Source of the DNA: Candidatus Scalindua sp. SCAELEC01
GTDB lineage: Bacteria; Planctomycetota; Brocadiia; Brocadiales; Scalinduaceae
NCBI GenBank assembly: GCA_004282745.1
Contig: SHMT01000017.1
Span: 30,389 to 94,388 of the forward strand
Reading direction: 5' to 3'
DNA: 64,000 bases
Position numbers and translations under genes: made by a program. Positions 51,724 through 60,048 of this stretch are shown here, one piece after another. The notes under the pieces are model-generated. The model ran no database searches. It had not been told where the DNA came from and worked only from the letters and a program-made list of their open reading frames with translations. Within the stretch, counting starts at the first letter, position 1. Every line of letters begins with the position of its first letter.

Positions 51724-51880
51724 CTTGAACGTAAACCTCGTGGTTGAAGAAAAACAGCCCAGCGACAAAGAGCGATCATTTTATCACCGGAACGTGCAAG
51801 CCCTTATGCACTGAAGTACTTAAGGATTGAGAAATTATTCCAGCAACAGAGTAGATGAGCCGCTACGTTCAACCACGACA
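51724..51880. repeat. Family A element, degraded copy
   Basis: GCTTGAACGTAAACCTCG followed by TGGTTGAAGAAAAAC, then ACCGGAACGTGCAAG, AAATTATTCCAGCAAC and TAGATGAG, and finally TACGTTCAACCAC. The order of blocks is that of family A but many positions differ. The end form is the diverged subtype also found at 22441. Confidence 0.65.
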
Positions 51881-52270
51881 TGTCCTTTTGCAAATTTTTC
51901 ACCGCTCCCATAAATCATTTCTAAAAATGGCTTAATCATTGGGAGGGCAAAATCCAAATTATTAGACGGTATTCCAAGATATTTTATGAAATCCGGAAGA
52001 GGGCGTATTGTCAGGTACACTGTTTGTTACCGCCAACGATAAAATCATTGTTGTGTGAACGTGCATTACCTACTCAGGCAAGTCTATTACCGTTCAGTTA
52101 TTTAAAGGGGGATTCTATGGTATCGTAATTCAAGATACAGACAAAAGATGATGTACAAAATATAGTGCTGCTCAAGGCTTCCTCATGTTTTGGCACGTTA
52201 ATTGTTATGTAATTGAATGGGAAGCAAATTGGTTTTTTAACTTACTAAACAAGGAATTTGGAGAAAAAAT
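51881..52270. other. Intergenic stretch, no gene seen
   Basis: This is AT-rich sequence before the superoxide reductase gene. Apart from the tail of the degraded repeat, no reading frame or RNA is convincing. The superoxide reductase promoter should lie here. The gene has a GGAG site just before its ATG. Confidence 0.4.
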
Positions 52271-52645
52271 ATGATAAATGAAAAAGCATTATTTTGTAAA
52301 CTAAACAGCCCTGTTGATGCGGACAAAGATTCGCCATTGGCGAAGAAACATGTTCCCGTTATTACGGTACCTCCGGTAGTGAAGACAGGGGAGTTTTTCG
52401 ACGTCACCATTAAGGTTGGAGAGGTTGAGCACCCAAGTGAAAACGAGCACTTTATTCAATGGATAGAATTCTACATTGGATCGGTCTATCTTGGGAGGTT
52501 TGATTTTGCGCCGGTGATGACAAAATCTCAGGTTACGATACCTCTTAAACTGAGTCACCATGGCCTGGATTCAACGTTACGGGCCGTAAGCCGATGCAAC
52601 CTTCATGGTCTGTGGGAGGGTACTGCTCAAATCAAGAGCGATTAA
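52271..52645 (+). CDS. Superoxide reductase (neelaredoxin type)
   Basis: A 124-residue single-iron superoxide reductase without the N-terminal desulforedoxin domain. The Fe ligands are visible: His27 (KKHVPVI), His54 and His60 (EVEHPSENEHFIQW), and Cys109 and His112 near the end (RCNLHGLWE). It reduces superoxide to peroxide in anaerobes. The usual EKH motif reads KKH here, so the conserved Glu that acts as sixth ligand is replaced by Lys25. A few known enzymes also lack it. aspA follows 17 bases later. Confidence 0.92.
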   Translation: MINEKALFCKLNSPVDADKDSPLAKKHVPVITVPPVVKTGEFFDVTIKVGEVEHPSENEHFIQWIEFYIGSVYLGRFDFAPVMTKSQVTIPLKLSHHGLDSTLRAVSRCNLHGLWEGTAQIKSD

Positions 52646-52662
52646 AATCTTCTTAAATCCTT

Positions 52663-54072
52663 ATGAAAACGATAAACAACCAGTTTCGTATAGAGCGTGA
52701 TACTTTAGGTGAAGCGCAGGTACCAATAGATTGTTATTATGGTGTTCAGACGGTGAGGGCGTTAGAGAACTTTCCCATCAGTGGTATAAGGCCTCACCCG
52801 AAATTTACGAAGTCAATGGTCTACATAAAAAAGGCCGCGGCAAAGGTAAATAACGAGCTAGGATGTTTGAGTAAGGAAAGAAGCGAGATGATCATCCAGG
52901 CTGCTGACAGGATCTTAAAGGGAGAATTCCAAGATCAATTTGTTGTGGATGTTTATCAGGCGGGTGCAGGGACCTCGTGTAACATGAATGTAAATGAGGT
53001 GATAGCCAACATTGCAATTGAGGGTTTAGGAGGTAGCAAGGGAGACTACTCTCTTGTCCATCCAAATGACCACGTAAACTGCGGGCAATCAACGAATGAT
53101 GTCTTTCCCACAGCGATGAGAATTGCGGCATTGCTGGTACTGAAGGAGCTCATCCCTATAATGGACGAGTTTGTAGATGTTCTCGACAGGAAGGCGGAGG
53201 AATTCAATACCGTTATTAAGTCTGGAAGGACCCATTTACAAGACGCTGCACCTATTAGGCTGGGGCAGGAGTTTTCCGGGTATGCGGACTCTGTTTCGAA
53301 ATCCGCTGAGAGGATTGAGAACGCGAGTGCTTCATTGCATGAACTAGGCATCGGGGGCACCGCGGTCGGCACAGGCATTAATACTCATCCCGAGTACGCC
53401 AGAAGGATTATTCGGGAGCTTCAGGAATTAACAAAAATACCCGTAAGAGGTGCGGCAAATCGTTTTGAGGCTATGCAAAGCAGTGCATCTATTGCAGAGC
53501 TTTCAAGCTCTTTAAAAGTATTTGTCGTGGAACTCATCAGAATTGCAAACGATTTACGCATTATGAGTTCTGGTCCCAGGACCGGTTTAAGCGAGATAAA
53601 TTTACCGGCAGTGCAACCTGGCTCTTCAATTATGCCAGCAAAAGTGAACCCGGTAATGGCAGAAATGCTGAATATGGTCTGTTTTTCAGTGATTGGTAAT
53701 GACTTGGCGATTACGATGGCGGCACAGGCGGGACAACTTGAATTAAACGTAATGATGCCCTTAATGCAGTACAAATTGCTAGACTCAATATCAATTATTG
53801 CAAACGCACTGAAAGCTTTTATTAACAAATGTGCAAGCGGAATCACCGCGAACAGAGAGCGGTGTTATCAATATGCAATAAATAGTTTTGCTCTAGTAAC
53901 TGCTTTGAACCCTTACATAGGCTATTCAAATGCTGCAGATGTCGCAAACGAGTCACGTTTGACGGGTAAACCGATAAAAGAGATTGTGTTAAAGCGGGGG
54001 TTAATGTCTAAAAAAAAGCTTGAACAAATTCTCTCCCTTGAATCAATGACACAACCAGGTTTACCTAAATAG
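52663..54072 (+). CDS. aspA: Aspartate ammonia-lyase (fumarase/aspartase family)
   Basis: A 469-residue enzyme of the fumarase superfamily that splits aspartate to fumarate and ammonia. Family landmarks are FRIERDTLGEAQVPIDCYYG, GAGTSCNMNVNEVIANIA, VHPNDHVNCGQSTNDVFPTA, SGRTHLQDAAPI and the signature GSSIMPAKVNPVMAEM. The GTS..MN pattern and the length fit aspartase, though class II fumarase cannot be excluded by eye. The stop codon TAG uses a TA target duplication plus the first base of a family A element, so the element sits exactly at the end of the gene. Confidence 0.88.
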   Translation: MKTINNQFRIERDTLGEAQVPIDCYYGVQTVRALENFPISGIRPHPKFTKSMVYIKKAAAKVNNELGCLSKERSEMIIQAADRILKGEFQDQFVVDVYQAGAGTSCNMNVNEVIANIAIEGLGGSKGDYSLVHPNDHVNCGQSTNDVFPTAMRIAALLVLKELIPIMDEFVDVLDRKAEEFNTVIKSGRTHLQDAAPIRLGQEFSGYADSVSKSAERIENASASLHELGIGGTAVGTGINTHPEYARRIIRELQELTKIPVRGAANRFEAMQSSASIAELSSSLKVFVVELIRIANDLRIMSSGPRTGLSEINLPAVQPGSSIMPAKVNPVMAEMLNMVCFSVIGNDLAITMAAQAGQLELNVMMPLMQYKLLDSISIIANALKAFINKCASGITANRERCYQYAINSFALVTALNPYIGYSNAADVANESRLTGKPIKEIVLKRGLMSKKKLEQILSLESMTQPGLPK

Positions 54073-54216
54073 TGCGTGAACGAAAACCCAGTGTTTGAAC
54101 CAAAACTGCCCAGGTACAAGGCGCGAAATAATTACGCAACCGGAGCGTACTCAAGTACGTGAGGATTACGTCATTGTTGCAGCAACGCCGTAGATGGGTG
54201 GTTTTCGTTCAAACAC
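54072..54216 (+). mobile_element. Family A MITE-like element at the aspA stop codon
   Basis: A 145-bp copy that starts GTGCGTGAACGAAAAC and ends TTTTCGTTCAAACAC, with TA at 54070-54071 and 54217-54218. The doubled end motif is at the left. Without the element the aspA frame would end AAA TAA, so insertion changed the stop from TAA to TAG and left the protein unchanged. Confidence 0.88.
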
Positions 54217-54228
54217 TAAATAAGGGTT

Positions 54229-54275
54229 CGGGGAGAAATAGCAGGTTGTTTCTTTCTGAAACCTAAGGCGATCGT
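54229..54275. repeat. Possible diverged family C hairpin
   Basis: AGGGTTCGGGGAGAAA and TTTCTTTCTGAAACCT flank a loop with AGCAGGTTG. The pattern follows family C (AGGGNCC arms, loop with a GTTG/GTTAT word) but matches are weak. Confidence 0.4.
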
Positions 54276-54353
54276 TACCGCCACCAAACGGTAACAATTG
54301 CAAAGGAGCACTTTAACGTTACATCAGAAGACTTTAAATATGGGAGGAAAAAA

Positions 54354-54704
54354 ATGAAGATATTCTCAAAAATTTCAAGAATATGTATGATAATTATGAT
54401 TCAATTAGCTTTAGGTTACTTCGTAACACCGAAAATGTTTGCTGATGAGATTGACGCGCAGGAACTGTTTAAAAAACACTGCGTTATCTGTCATGGAGAC
54501 GACGGTAAGGGAAAGACAGACCTGGGGGAAGGCCTTGGGGCACGGGATTTTACCAAAAAGGAGTTCCAAGACGCTATAACTGATGAGGATATCATCAAGC
54601 AGATTACTGATGGATCAGAAGGCACCATGTTTCCCTTTAAAGATAAGCTTACGATAGAAGAGATGCAGGCCTTGGTACCAGTAGTAAGAGCATTTGGGAA
54701 ATAA
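54354..54704 (+). CDS. Secreted monohaem cytochrome c (1)
   Basis: A 116-residue class I c-type cytochrome. The signal peptide covers about residues 1-31. Haem is bound by CVICH (Cys43, Cys46, His47), followed by DDGKGKTDLGEGLGARDF, with a likely Met axial ligand in GTMFPF. It is an electron carrier of the periplasm or anammoxosome-type compartment. The ATG has GGGAGG upstream. A paralogue follows 92 bases later, same strand. Confidence 0.9.
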   Translation: MKIFSKISRICMIIMIQLALGYFVTPKMFADEIDAQELFKKHCVICHGDDGKGKTDLGEGLGARDFTKKEFQDAITDEDIIKQITDGSEGTMFPFKDKLTIEEMQALVPVVRAFGK

Positions 54705-54796
54705 TGAGCGGGAAGAGTTGATACCTTGAGCTTTTTTCTTAAATTAACTCTTTGAAATTTTGTTAGAGTAATACATTATCATGGAGGTATTGAAAT

Positions 54797-55147
54797 ATGA
54801 GAGGTGCTGTTATTTGTGGCTGTATAATGTTGATTGTCACCTTAGCGCCATTTCAACTATCAAATGCTTTTGGCGGAAAGATTGATTATAAAAAGATCTA
54901 TAAGAATGAGTGTAAAAAATGCCATGGATTTGATGGAAAGGGGTCAAAGAGAGGTAAGAAACTTGGTACGCCGGATTTTACAGATGCCGCCTGGCAGGAT
55001 TCTGTAACAGACAAAGAGTTGCTGGATTCAATAACTAACGGGAAGAAGAAGATGCCGAAACAGGAAGGTAAGCTGAGTGCGGACGAGATCAAGGCCATGG
55101 TCAAATATGTAAGAATGTTTACTCCTAAGAAAAAGCGCACATATTAG
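54797..55147 (+). CDS. Secreted monohaem cytochrome c (2)
   Basis: A 116-residue paralogue of the preceding protein: signal peptide to about residue 25, haem motif CKKCH (Cys39, Cys42, His43), FDGKGSKRGKKLGTPDF and a Met in KKMPKQEG as the probable axial ligand. It is much more basic than its neighbour, with a lysine-rich C-terminus. It ends 30 bases before a strong terminator. Confidence 0.9.
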   Translation: MRGAVICGCIMLIVTLAPFQLSNAFGGKIDYKKIYKNECKKCHGFDGKGSKRGKKLGTPDFTDAAWQDSVTDKELLDSITNGKKKMPKQEGKLSADEIKAMVKYVRMFTPKKKRTY

Positions 55148-55177
55148 GAAGGTGTGGCTATTTTTAATCTGTAGTTT

Positions 55178-55223
55178 ACAATACGCAGGACTGATAATTT
55201 TATTAGTCCTGCGTATTGTCTTT
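55178..55223 (+). terminator. Strong intrinsic terminator after the cytochrome genes
   Basis: ACAATACGCAGGACT (55178-55192) and AGTCCTGCGTATTGT (55205-55219) pair perfectly over 15 bp, followed by CTTTT. It ends the aspA/cytochrome transcript. Confidence 0.9.
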
Positions 55224-55254
55224 TAGCACTCTTTCTCTTATTTCATGATATCTA

Positions 55255-55399
55255 GTGTTTGAACGAAAACTACCCATCTACGGCGTTACTGCAAAAATTT
55301 CGAAATCCTCAAGTACAATTGTACGTTCCGGTTACGAAATTGTTACGCGCCTTGTACCTGGGCACTTTTCACTCAAACACAGGGTTTTCGTTCAGACAC
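55255..55399 (-). mobile_element. Family A MITE-like element, intact copy
   Basis: A 145-bp copy with ends GTGTTTGAACGAAAAC and TTTTCGTTCAGACAC and TA at 55253-55254 and 55400-55401. The doubled end motif is on the right. It lies just past the cytochrome terminator and before the minus-strand glycosyltransferase gene. About 250 AT-rich bases without a gene follow (55402-55647), including the repetitive AATTTGAGATTTGTAATTT. Confidence 0.88.
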
Positions 55400-55647
55400 T
55401 ATCTAAGAAGCACCAAATAATAAAATCCAGATAACAAACAGTATCCAGTGAATCAAGTTCAAAATGTCCAAATACACCGGTTTGATAATTCGAACATGGT
55501 AATTTGAGATTTGTAATTTATTACCCCCTGTTTGATCTGATCTGTCCAGGTTAGGGTGGGGGTGTCCACTGTGCTGCTAAAAATATGCATTCGTTGAAAG
55601 GGATGGAGAGTTTGTATTGCAGGTGTTACCTCAATAAATTTCTTCAA

Positions 55648-56808
55648 TTAACCCTTCTTATTGTTTTTTTTCTTTACCATCAAAATGACGATAATGAGGT
55701 AGATGGTAACTGCCTGAAAGAGTAGCAGCAGCGCATCGGTTACGCTTCCGTCATTCAATACCAAAGCACTTAACCCCAGAGATGAAACCAGGAAGTAGAT
55801 AAAGAGGACCGTCTGTTTATGACTTAATCCAATGTCTGAGAGTCTATGATGAAGATGGTCTTTCCCGGTGTAGTCTAACCACTCTCTAAAGTTTGTAACC
55901 TTTCTAGAGAGTATGCGTGAAATTGTCGTATAGGTCATATCAAAGATAAGGATACCCAATATAAGTATGGGCATTGCATACGCCTTTACGGGGGTTTGGA
56001 CTCCCCAGTCTCCCATTACCACCATACCTGCTAACAGAAACCCCATAAAGGTACTTCCTGCATCTCCAAGGAAAATTAAAGCGCTCTTTTTATATCGAAA
56101 GTTATAGGGTAAAAAACCAAGGGAACTACCACTCAATGCAACAGACAGAAACATCAAAAAAGTTTGATTTGTCTGGATTGCGAGAATACCCAGGAAGGTG
56201 GCGCTAATGATCGTAATACCTGCCGCTAAGCCATCCATGCCATCAAAGAAGTTAAGAGAATTTATAATGCCGAGCATCCAGATGATTGTGATGATAATTT
56301 CCAACATCTCACCCCACCAGCGATTCGGTAAGAAATCTGCGACAACACCGTACCGGATCATAATAGCTACTGCTAACGTTTGAATTAACAATTTTATTAA
56401 TGCTGGCAGAGGCCTTATGTCGTCAATGAGTTCGACAACAAATATTAATGTTGCACCAATTGCAATACCCTTTAATTCAAATGAAAAGACGTTATTGTAA
56501 ATAATGGTAACGGAAAATGATACAAATATACCAACCCCACCAAGAAGAGGGATAGGTGTGTTGTGTATCTTTCTTTTGTCTGGTTTGTCAACGATATTCA
56601 GCCACGTAGCCACAATCATTACTATCGGTATACAGATATAGCTTATCAAAAATGAAAAAAGGAGAATGAAAAGCCATAGGATATCTTGGTTGATGAACCA
56701 GGATCTTATTCCCGGAAGTACGAGAATTAAGAACAGGAGGAGTGATAACAGATAGAGTTTTTTGGAAAATTGTTCATTTGTTTTCACAAGAGAAAGTAAC
56801 TTTTTCAC
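55648..56808 (-). CDS. Undecaprenyl-phosphate sugar-1-phosphate transferase (WecA/TagO/MraY superfamily)
   Basis: A 386-residue polytopic enzyme that moves a sugar-1-phosphate from a UDP-sugar to undecaprenyl phosphate and so starts a polysaccharide. About ten TM helices are seen. Catalytic motifs are NTPIPLLGGVGIF near the N-terminus, ELIDDIRPLPALIKL (DD motif), NSLNFFDGMDGLAAG, FLGDAGSTFMGFLLAG and the DHLHHRLSD motif that is typical of the WecA/TagO branch. The sugar cannot be told. The gene may share an operon with the upstream DegT and PIG-L genes, though a repeat of about 200 bases separates them. Confidence 0.9.
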   Translation of the reverse strand: MKKLLSLVKTNEQFSKKLYLLSLLLFLILVLPGIRSWFINQDILWLFILLFSFLISYICIPIVMIVATWLNIVDKPDKRKIHNTPIPLLGGVGIFVSFSVTIIYNNVFSFELKGIAIGATLIFVVELIDDIRPLPALIKLLIQTLAVAIMIRYGVVADFLPNRWWGEMLEIIITIIWMLGIINSLNFFDGMDGLAAGITIISATFLGILAIQTNQTFLMFLSVALSGSSLGFLPYNFRYKKSALIFLGDAGSTFMGFLLAGMVVMGDWGVQTPVKAYAMPILILGILIFDMTYTTISRILSRKVTNFREWLDYTGKDHLHHRLSDIGLSHKQTVLFIYFLVSSLGLSALVLNDGSVTDALLLLFQAVTIYLIIVILMVKKKNNKKG

Positions 56809-56870
56809 TCAGCTTCTCCTACTTAGAAGTATTCGTTACGGTTATAATTGTTAGAGGAAAATCTCATATA

Positions 56871-56920
56871 TACTCATCTCATAATGGTTTTCGGATAAAA
56901 TCCGAGATAAAATTGAGCGA
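56871..56920. repeat. Family B/D repeat
   Basis: It starts TACTCATCTCATAATGG, then TTTTCGGATAAAATCC and GAGATAAAATTGAGCGAG, matching the copy at 31945-31995 over about 50 bases with few differences. A TA precedes its TACTCATC end (56869-56870). It lies between the DegT stop and the WecA-like start. Confidence 0.7.
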
Positions 56921-56936
56921 GCATACCTTCACCAAG

Positions 56937-56968
56937 ATTTGGTTTCCGATAAAGCCAAAACCAAATCG
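56937..56968. repeat. Hairpin in the DegT-WecA gap
   Basis: GATTTGGTTT and AAACCAAATC pair perfectly over 10 bp with a 12-base loop. Part of the sequence recalls the TTGGTTTTCGG end of family B. It could be the inverted far end of the repeat at 56871. Confidence 0.55.
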
Positions 56969-57011
56969 GTTTTAGTATAGTTGAGCGCCTCTTTTTTTTC
57001 ATATTGAGAAA

Positions 57012-58070
57012 TTAGGAGGTCGTACAATATTTTTTCAGAACATCTAAAACAGTACAGATCTCTCTCTTGCTTAGGGTGGGATAGATGGGGAGGGATAGGG
57101 AGTTTTTCTGGGCAAGCTCCGAGGCGGGGAAACCCGAAAAGTGAAGATATTTGTGAATTGGTTTGTAAATCGGTCGTGCGCACATGACCCCCTGTTGAGA
57201 GATCTGGCGAAGTGCATTTGAGACACTACCAGAGATCTGAATGATAAAACGGTAAAAAATATGGCTTCTATCCTCATACGAAAGAGAAGGTATTTTACAA
57301 AAACCTTGAAGTTCTGATGAGTAGATTTCTGCAATACTCACTCTTTTTGTCAGGAATGTTTTCAGCTTTTTTAGTTGAGAGAGACCCAGTGCGGCATGTA
57401 TATCGGTCATTTTATAATTGTATCGGGTTATGTAGTTTTTTCTGTTATCGTATTCCCTGAGATCACTTATTTTTTTGAGCAACTTTTTAGAATTGGAGGT
57501 TACCATTCCACCCTCACCTGTGGAAAAGACTTTTGTCGCATAAAAGGAGAAACAGGAGAGGGTCCCATAGCTTCCAACCATCTTTCCTCTATAAACAGCC
57601 CCTACGGATTGAGCACAATCTTCAATAACGGGTATTCCCAGAGAGATAACGTCATCGATATCGGCTGGTAAACCGAAGAGATGGGGGAGTATTATTGCCT
57701 TTGTTGATCTGGTAATCTTTTTCTTAAGATGGCGAGTGTCCATATTGTATGTTTCCCGATTAATATCAACTAAAATCGGGGTTGCACCAACATACCTAAT
57801 AACATTGAGTAACGCGGTACAAACAAAACTCGGTATTGCAACATGATCGCCGTGGCCGATCTCCAAAGCAACAAGAGCTAAATGAAGTGAGGCGGTTCCG
57901 GAACTTGTCGCTATAGCTCCGCGACTGCCAATATACGTAGCCATCTCTCTTTCAAATTCTGCAACTATTTTACCCTGAGCAATATTGCCTGAACGAATAA
58001 CGCGAGAGACTGCATCACTATCGTTTCTATCTAATGAAGGTCGTGAATGGGGAATAACGGTATTGTTCAT
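57012..58070 (-). CDS. DegT/DnrJ/EryC1 sugar aminotransferase
   Basis: A 352-residue PLP enzyme that aminates or modifies nucleotide sugars. Landmarks are HSRPSLDRNDSDAVSRVIRSG, SSGTASLHLAL (PLP phosphate loop), DCAQSVGAVYRGK and the Schiff-base lysine Lys180 in FSFYATKVFSTGEGGMV. The C-terminal part closes with ELAQKNSLSLPIYPTLS. Its neighbours (a sugar-phosphate transferase and a PIG-L deacetylase) point to surface polysaccharide or glycan synthesis. The PIG-L gene is 72 bases upstream on the same strand. Confidence 0.9.
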   Translation of the reverse strand: MNNTVIPHSRPSLDRNDSDAVSRVIRSGNIAQGKIVAEFEREMATYIGSRGAIATSSGTASLHLALVALEIGHGDHVAIPSFVCTALLNVIRYVGATPILVDINRETYNMDTRHLKKKITRSTKAIILPHLFGLPADIDDVISLGIPVIEDCAQSVGAVYRGKMVGSYGTLSCFSFYATKVFSTGEGGMVTSNSKKLLKKISDLREYDNRKNYITRYNYKMTDIHAALGLSQLKKLKTFLTKRVSIAEIYSSELQGFCKIPSLSYEDRSHIFYRFIIQISGSVSNALRQISQQGVMCARPIYKPIHKYLHFSGFPASELAQKNSLSLPIYPTLSKREICTVLDVLKKYCTTS

Positions 58071-58142
58071 CTTGGATTCAGCAACACAACCGAAAAAAAT
58101 TCAGAGAAGAGTAAAAAACAACCTGGTATTTTTTTACTCTTC

Positions 58143-58757
58143 CTAGATGTTTATAAAGAGTCGTAATGACTGAAAGGCCTCAGCGTATCTCACTTTTCCC
58201 TGGATGCCCCTGAAATTTGCCGCAGACTTTGCAACCTCTACGATTGTGAGGTCCTCAATGTTTGTTTTTCTTACCTGTGAGGCGTGAGCCTTGAGGCACT
58301 CCAGTTTCTTGTCCAGGACAGTCTCAATATCTATGAATACATTAGGGGTAAAATGTTGAGTAGTTGGTCCCTCAAAGAAGAGTACATTTTTAACATGTCG
58401 AGTTGCAGACATTGCTGCTCGTGCAAGGTTTCGATGATCTTGATGTGTATCATCGAGATAGTTAACGAAAATAAAATCCGGTTTTACCTTATCCAACACC
58501 TTTTCTATTGTTATGATGAGTTCTCTGTCCAGCGTAATCTCTGTATCGAGATAGCCACCAAAAAAGAGTTTTTTTACTTTCAAGAGCTGAGCGGAGGATT
58601 CTTGCTCCCTTTGCCTTATTTCAGGATCTCCACCCTTTTCTCCTTTTGACAAAATGAGCATATAAACATTATGCCCGTTTTCACCGTATTTTAATAGAGC
58701 GCCACCGCATCCAAAATCAATATCATCAGGATGGGCTCCTATAGCCAATATATTCAT
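58143..58757 (-). CDS. PIG-L family N-deacetylase
   Basis: A 204-residue zinc-dependent deacetylase. The zinc motif is GAHPDDIDFGCGG (His9, Asp11, Asp12), and a further HQDHR is at about 106-110 in LDDTHQDHRNLARAA. The family removes acetyl groups from N-acetylglucosamine-type substrates. This size and the GEKGGDPEIRQREQESSAQLL phrase resemble BshB1 and other sugar deacetylases of surface glycan clusters. The start ATG at 58757 begins directly with the fold's first strand. Confidence 0.88.
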   Translation of the reverse strand: MNILAIGAHPDDIDFGCGGALLKYGENGHNVYMLILSKGEKGGDPEIRQREQESSAQLLKVKKLFFGGYLDTEITLDRELIITIEKVLDKVKPDFIFVNYLDDTHQDHRNLARAAMSATRHVKNVLFFEGPTTQHFTPNVFIDIETVLDKKLECLKAHASQVRKTNIEDLTIVEVAKSAANFRGIQGKVRYAEAFQSLRLFINI

Positions 58758-59056
58758 TTCTCTAAAATTTACACAACTAATTTAAATGCTATTTTATACA
58801 TGCAATATTTTTTTATGATTTTAGGTACGACAGAAACTATCTCAAGGAGGGAGAGAAAAAAGAGACGATAAAAACGATACAAAGGTATTTCATGAGTGAA
58901 ATAATCTAGAGTTTTTTATTTATGAAAACAAGCGTATTTTTATTATACTTTTGGCAATTATACTCCTTAAATCCTTAACAAGCTATAGGATTTTTTCAGA
59001 GAAATGGCAATTACCACTACAGCGACACTTTTTTTCGCAGCTCCTGTTGCAATTTT
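58758..59056. other. Intergenic stretch, no gene seen
   Basis: This is AT-rich sequence upstream of the DUF1329 fragment. I looked for the missing N-terminal part of that gene in all frames and saw nothing like it. Confidence 0.4.
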
Positions 59057-59515
59057 TTGAATTCCTTTATTTTTGAAATATATGTTCCCTATAACTCTTA
59101 CAAACTGCATAGCGATACGTTAAAATATACGGATATTCTGAAACCAGGGCATATTAACACTGAATTTGCCCGTTATGAATTGCACAGGGTATGGGTAGTA
59201 GATGCCATAGTCAAGAAAGGGAAAAAGCATCTCTATCCACACCGCACCTTTTATCTGGATGAAGACAGCTGGCAGGCGCTGATTATTGATATCTATAATG
59301 ATCGTGGCCGGCCCTGGCGAGTCTCTGAGGGACATGTAATCAATTACTATGAAGTCCCCACTATTTGGACGACCCTGCAGGCACACTACGACCTTAAATC
59401 AGGACGTTACTTTGTAAACGGAGTTGACAATGAAGAGAGGATGTATGATTTCAGCATTGAGAGAAGTCCTGTTGATTATACTCCTGCAGCTCTTCGTAAA
59501 CTGGGAAAAAGGTAA
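59057..59515 (+). pseudogene. Truncated DUF1329 family gene (C-terminal third only)
   Basis: The 152-codon frame reads EIYVPYNSYKLHSDTLKY, GHINTEFARYELHRVWVV, RTFYLDEDSWQALIIDIYN and AHYDLKSGRYFVNGVDNEE, which are the C-terminal landmarks of DUF1329, a family of secreted, outer-membrane-linked proteins of about 450 residues. The first about 300 residues are missing and no good start is present (a TTG opens the frame). I therefore call it a 5'-deleted gene. An intact protein of this short form is possible but unlikely. Confidence 0.75.
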
Positions 59516-59518
59516 TAC

Positions 59519-59788
59519 TTAAACTGCATTTATTGGGGCAAGTTCATTTTCACTTATTGGCCCAATATGTAGCTTTTCTAAAGCGTCTTTTATTTGTTGC
59601 ACTGTAGCTGTCGCTGGTGATACTATTTCCAGTCCGACTGGAACACCATTTTGGTCATAGTCAGCAATTAAACCTTCATCAATTTTTATCGCTTTAACAC
59701 ATTGAACTCCTTTTTTTCCGGTTAAGTAAAGATACGCTGCTAAGGGCTTTCCCTTACGAAATGTAATCTCTAAGTATCTATCCTTCAT
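59519..59788 (-). CDS. DUF2283 family protein
   Basis: An 89-residue protein whose middle reads KAIKIDEGLIADYDQNGVPVGLEIVS, the characteristic DUF2283 strand-turn-strand (YDxxGxxVGIEI). Function is unknown. Small DUF2283 genes are often found right behind a DUF4258 gene, as here (gap of 2 bases), and such pairs have been compared to toxin-antitoxin modules. In that view this would be the antitoxin-like partner. That role is inference. Confidence 0.75.
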   Translation of the reverse strand: MKDRYLEITFRKGKPLAAYLYLTGKKGVQCVKAIKIDEGLIADYDQNGVPVGLEIVSPATATVQQIKDALEKLHIGPISENELAPINAV

Positions 59789-59790
59789 AA

Positions 59791-60048
59791 TTATTTGCCC
59801 TCTCCTGGATAGGCAGTCACAACCACTATTAATTTTTCATCAAAATCTGGTTCAAGTATTATTTCCCAATTAGCAGAATGTAATGTTGACATAGCTACAT
59901 ATCTTCCAATTTCTTTATCTGGATGTAACGATGTTACCCTGTCTAACATTTCTCTTAATTCAATTTCAGTAAAAGAGCGTTGTATCATTCTTTTTTCGAC
60001 ATGTGGAGTAATTTCAAGCTCCCAGTCCCACCACTCAGGCCAATTCAT
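59791..60048 (-). CDS. DUF4258-like small protein, possible toxin partner
   Basis: An 85-residue protein: ITPHVEKRMIQRSFTEIELREML, then VAMSTLHSANWEIILEPDFDEKLIVVVTAYP. The His-x-x-x-R-M-x-x-R start and the final VVTAY strand resemble DUF4258, which has a RelE/ParE-like size and layout. It is first in a two-gene minus-strand operon with the DUF2283 gene. No enzymatic activity can be asserted. Confidence 0.65.
   Translation of the reverse strand: MNWPEWWDWELEITPHVEKRMIQRSFTEIELREMLDRVTSLHPDKEIGRYVAMSTLHSANWEIILEPDFDEKLIVVVTAYPGEGK

Noticed and set aside
51835..52020. Minus-strand open frame of 61 codons
   Set aside because: It begins in plain intergenic sequence and ends inside the degraded family A element. 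There is no ribosome-binding site or conserved motif.
399..55399. Repeated 145-bp blocks as a dispersed CRISPR or direct-repeat array
   Set aside because: Copies are kilobases apart, occur in both orientations, have inverted ends and TA duplications, and there are no spacers or cas genes.
55459..55647. Minus-strand open frame next to the WecA-like gene
   Set aside because: It lies in AT-rich repetitive sequence with no start signals, and resembles degenerate AATTTGTAATTT repeats in translation.
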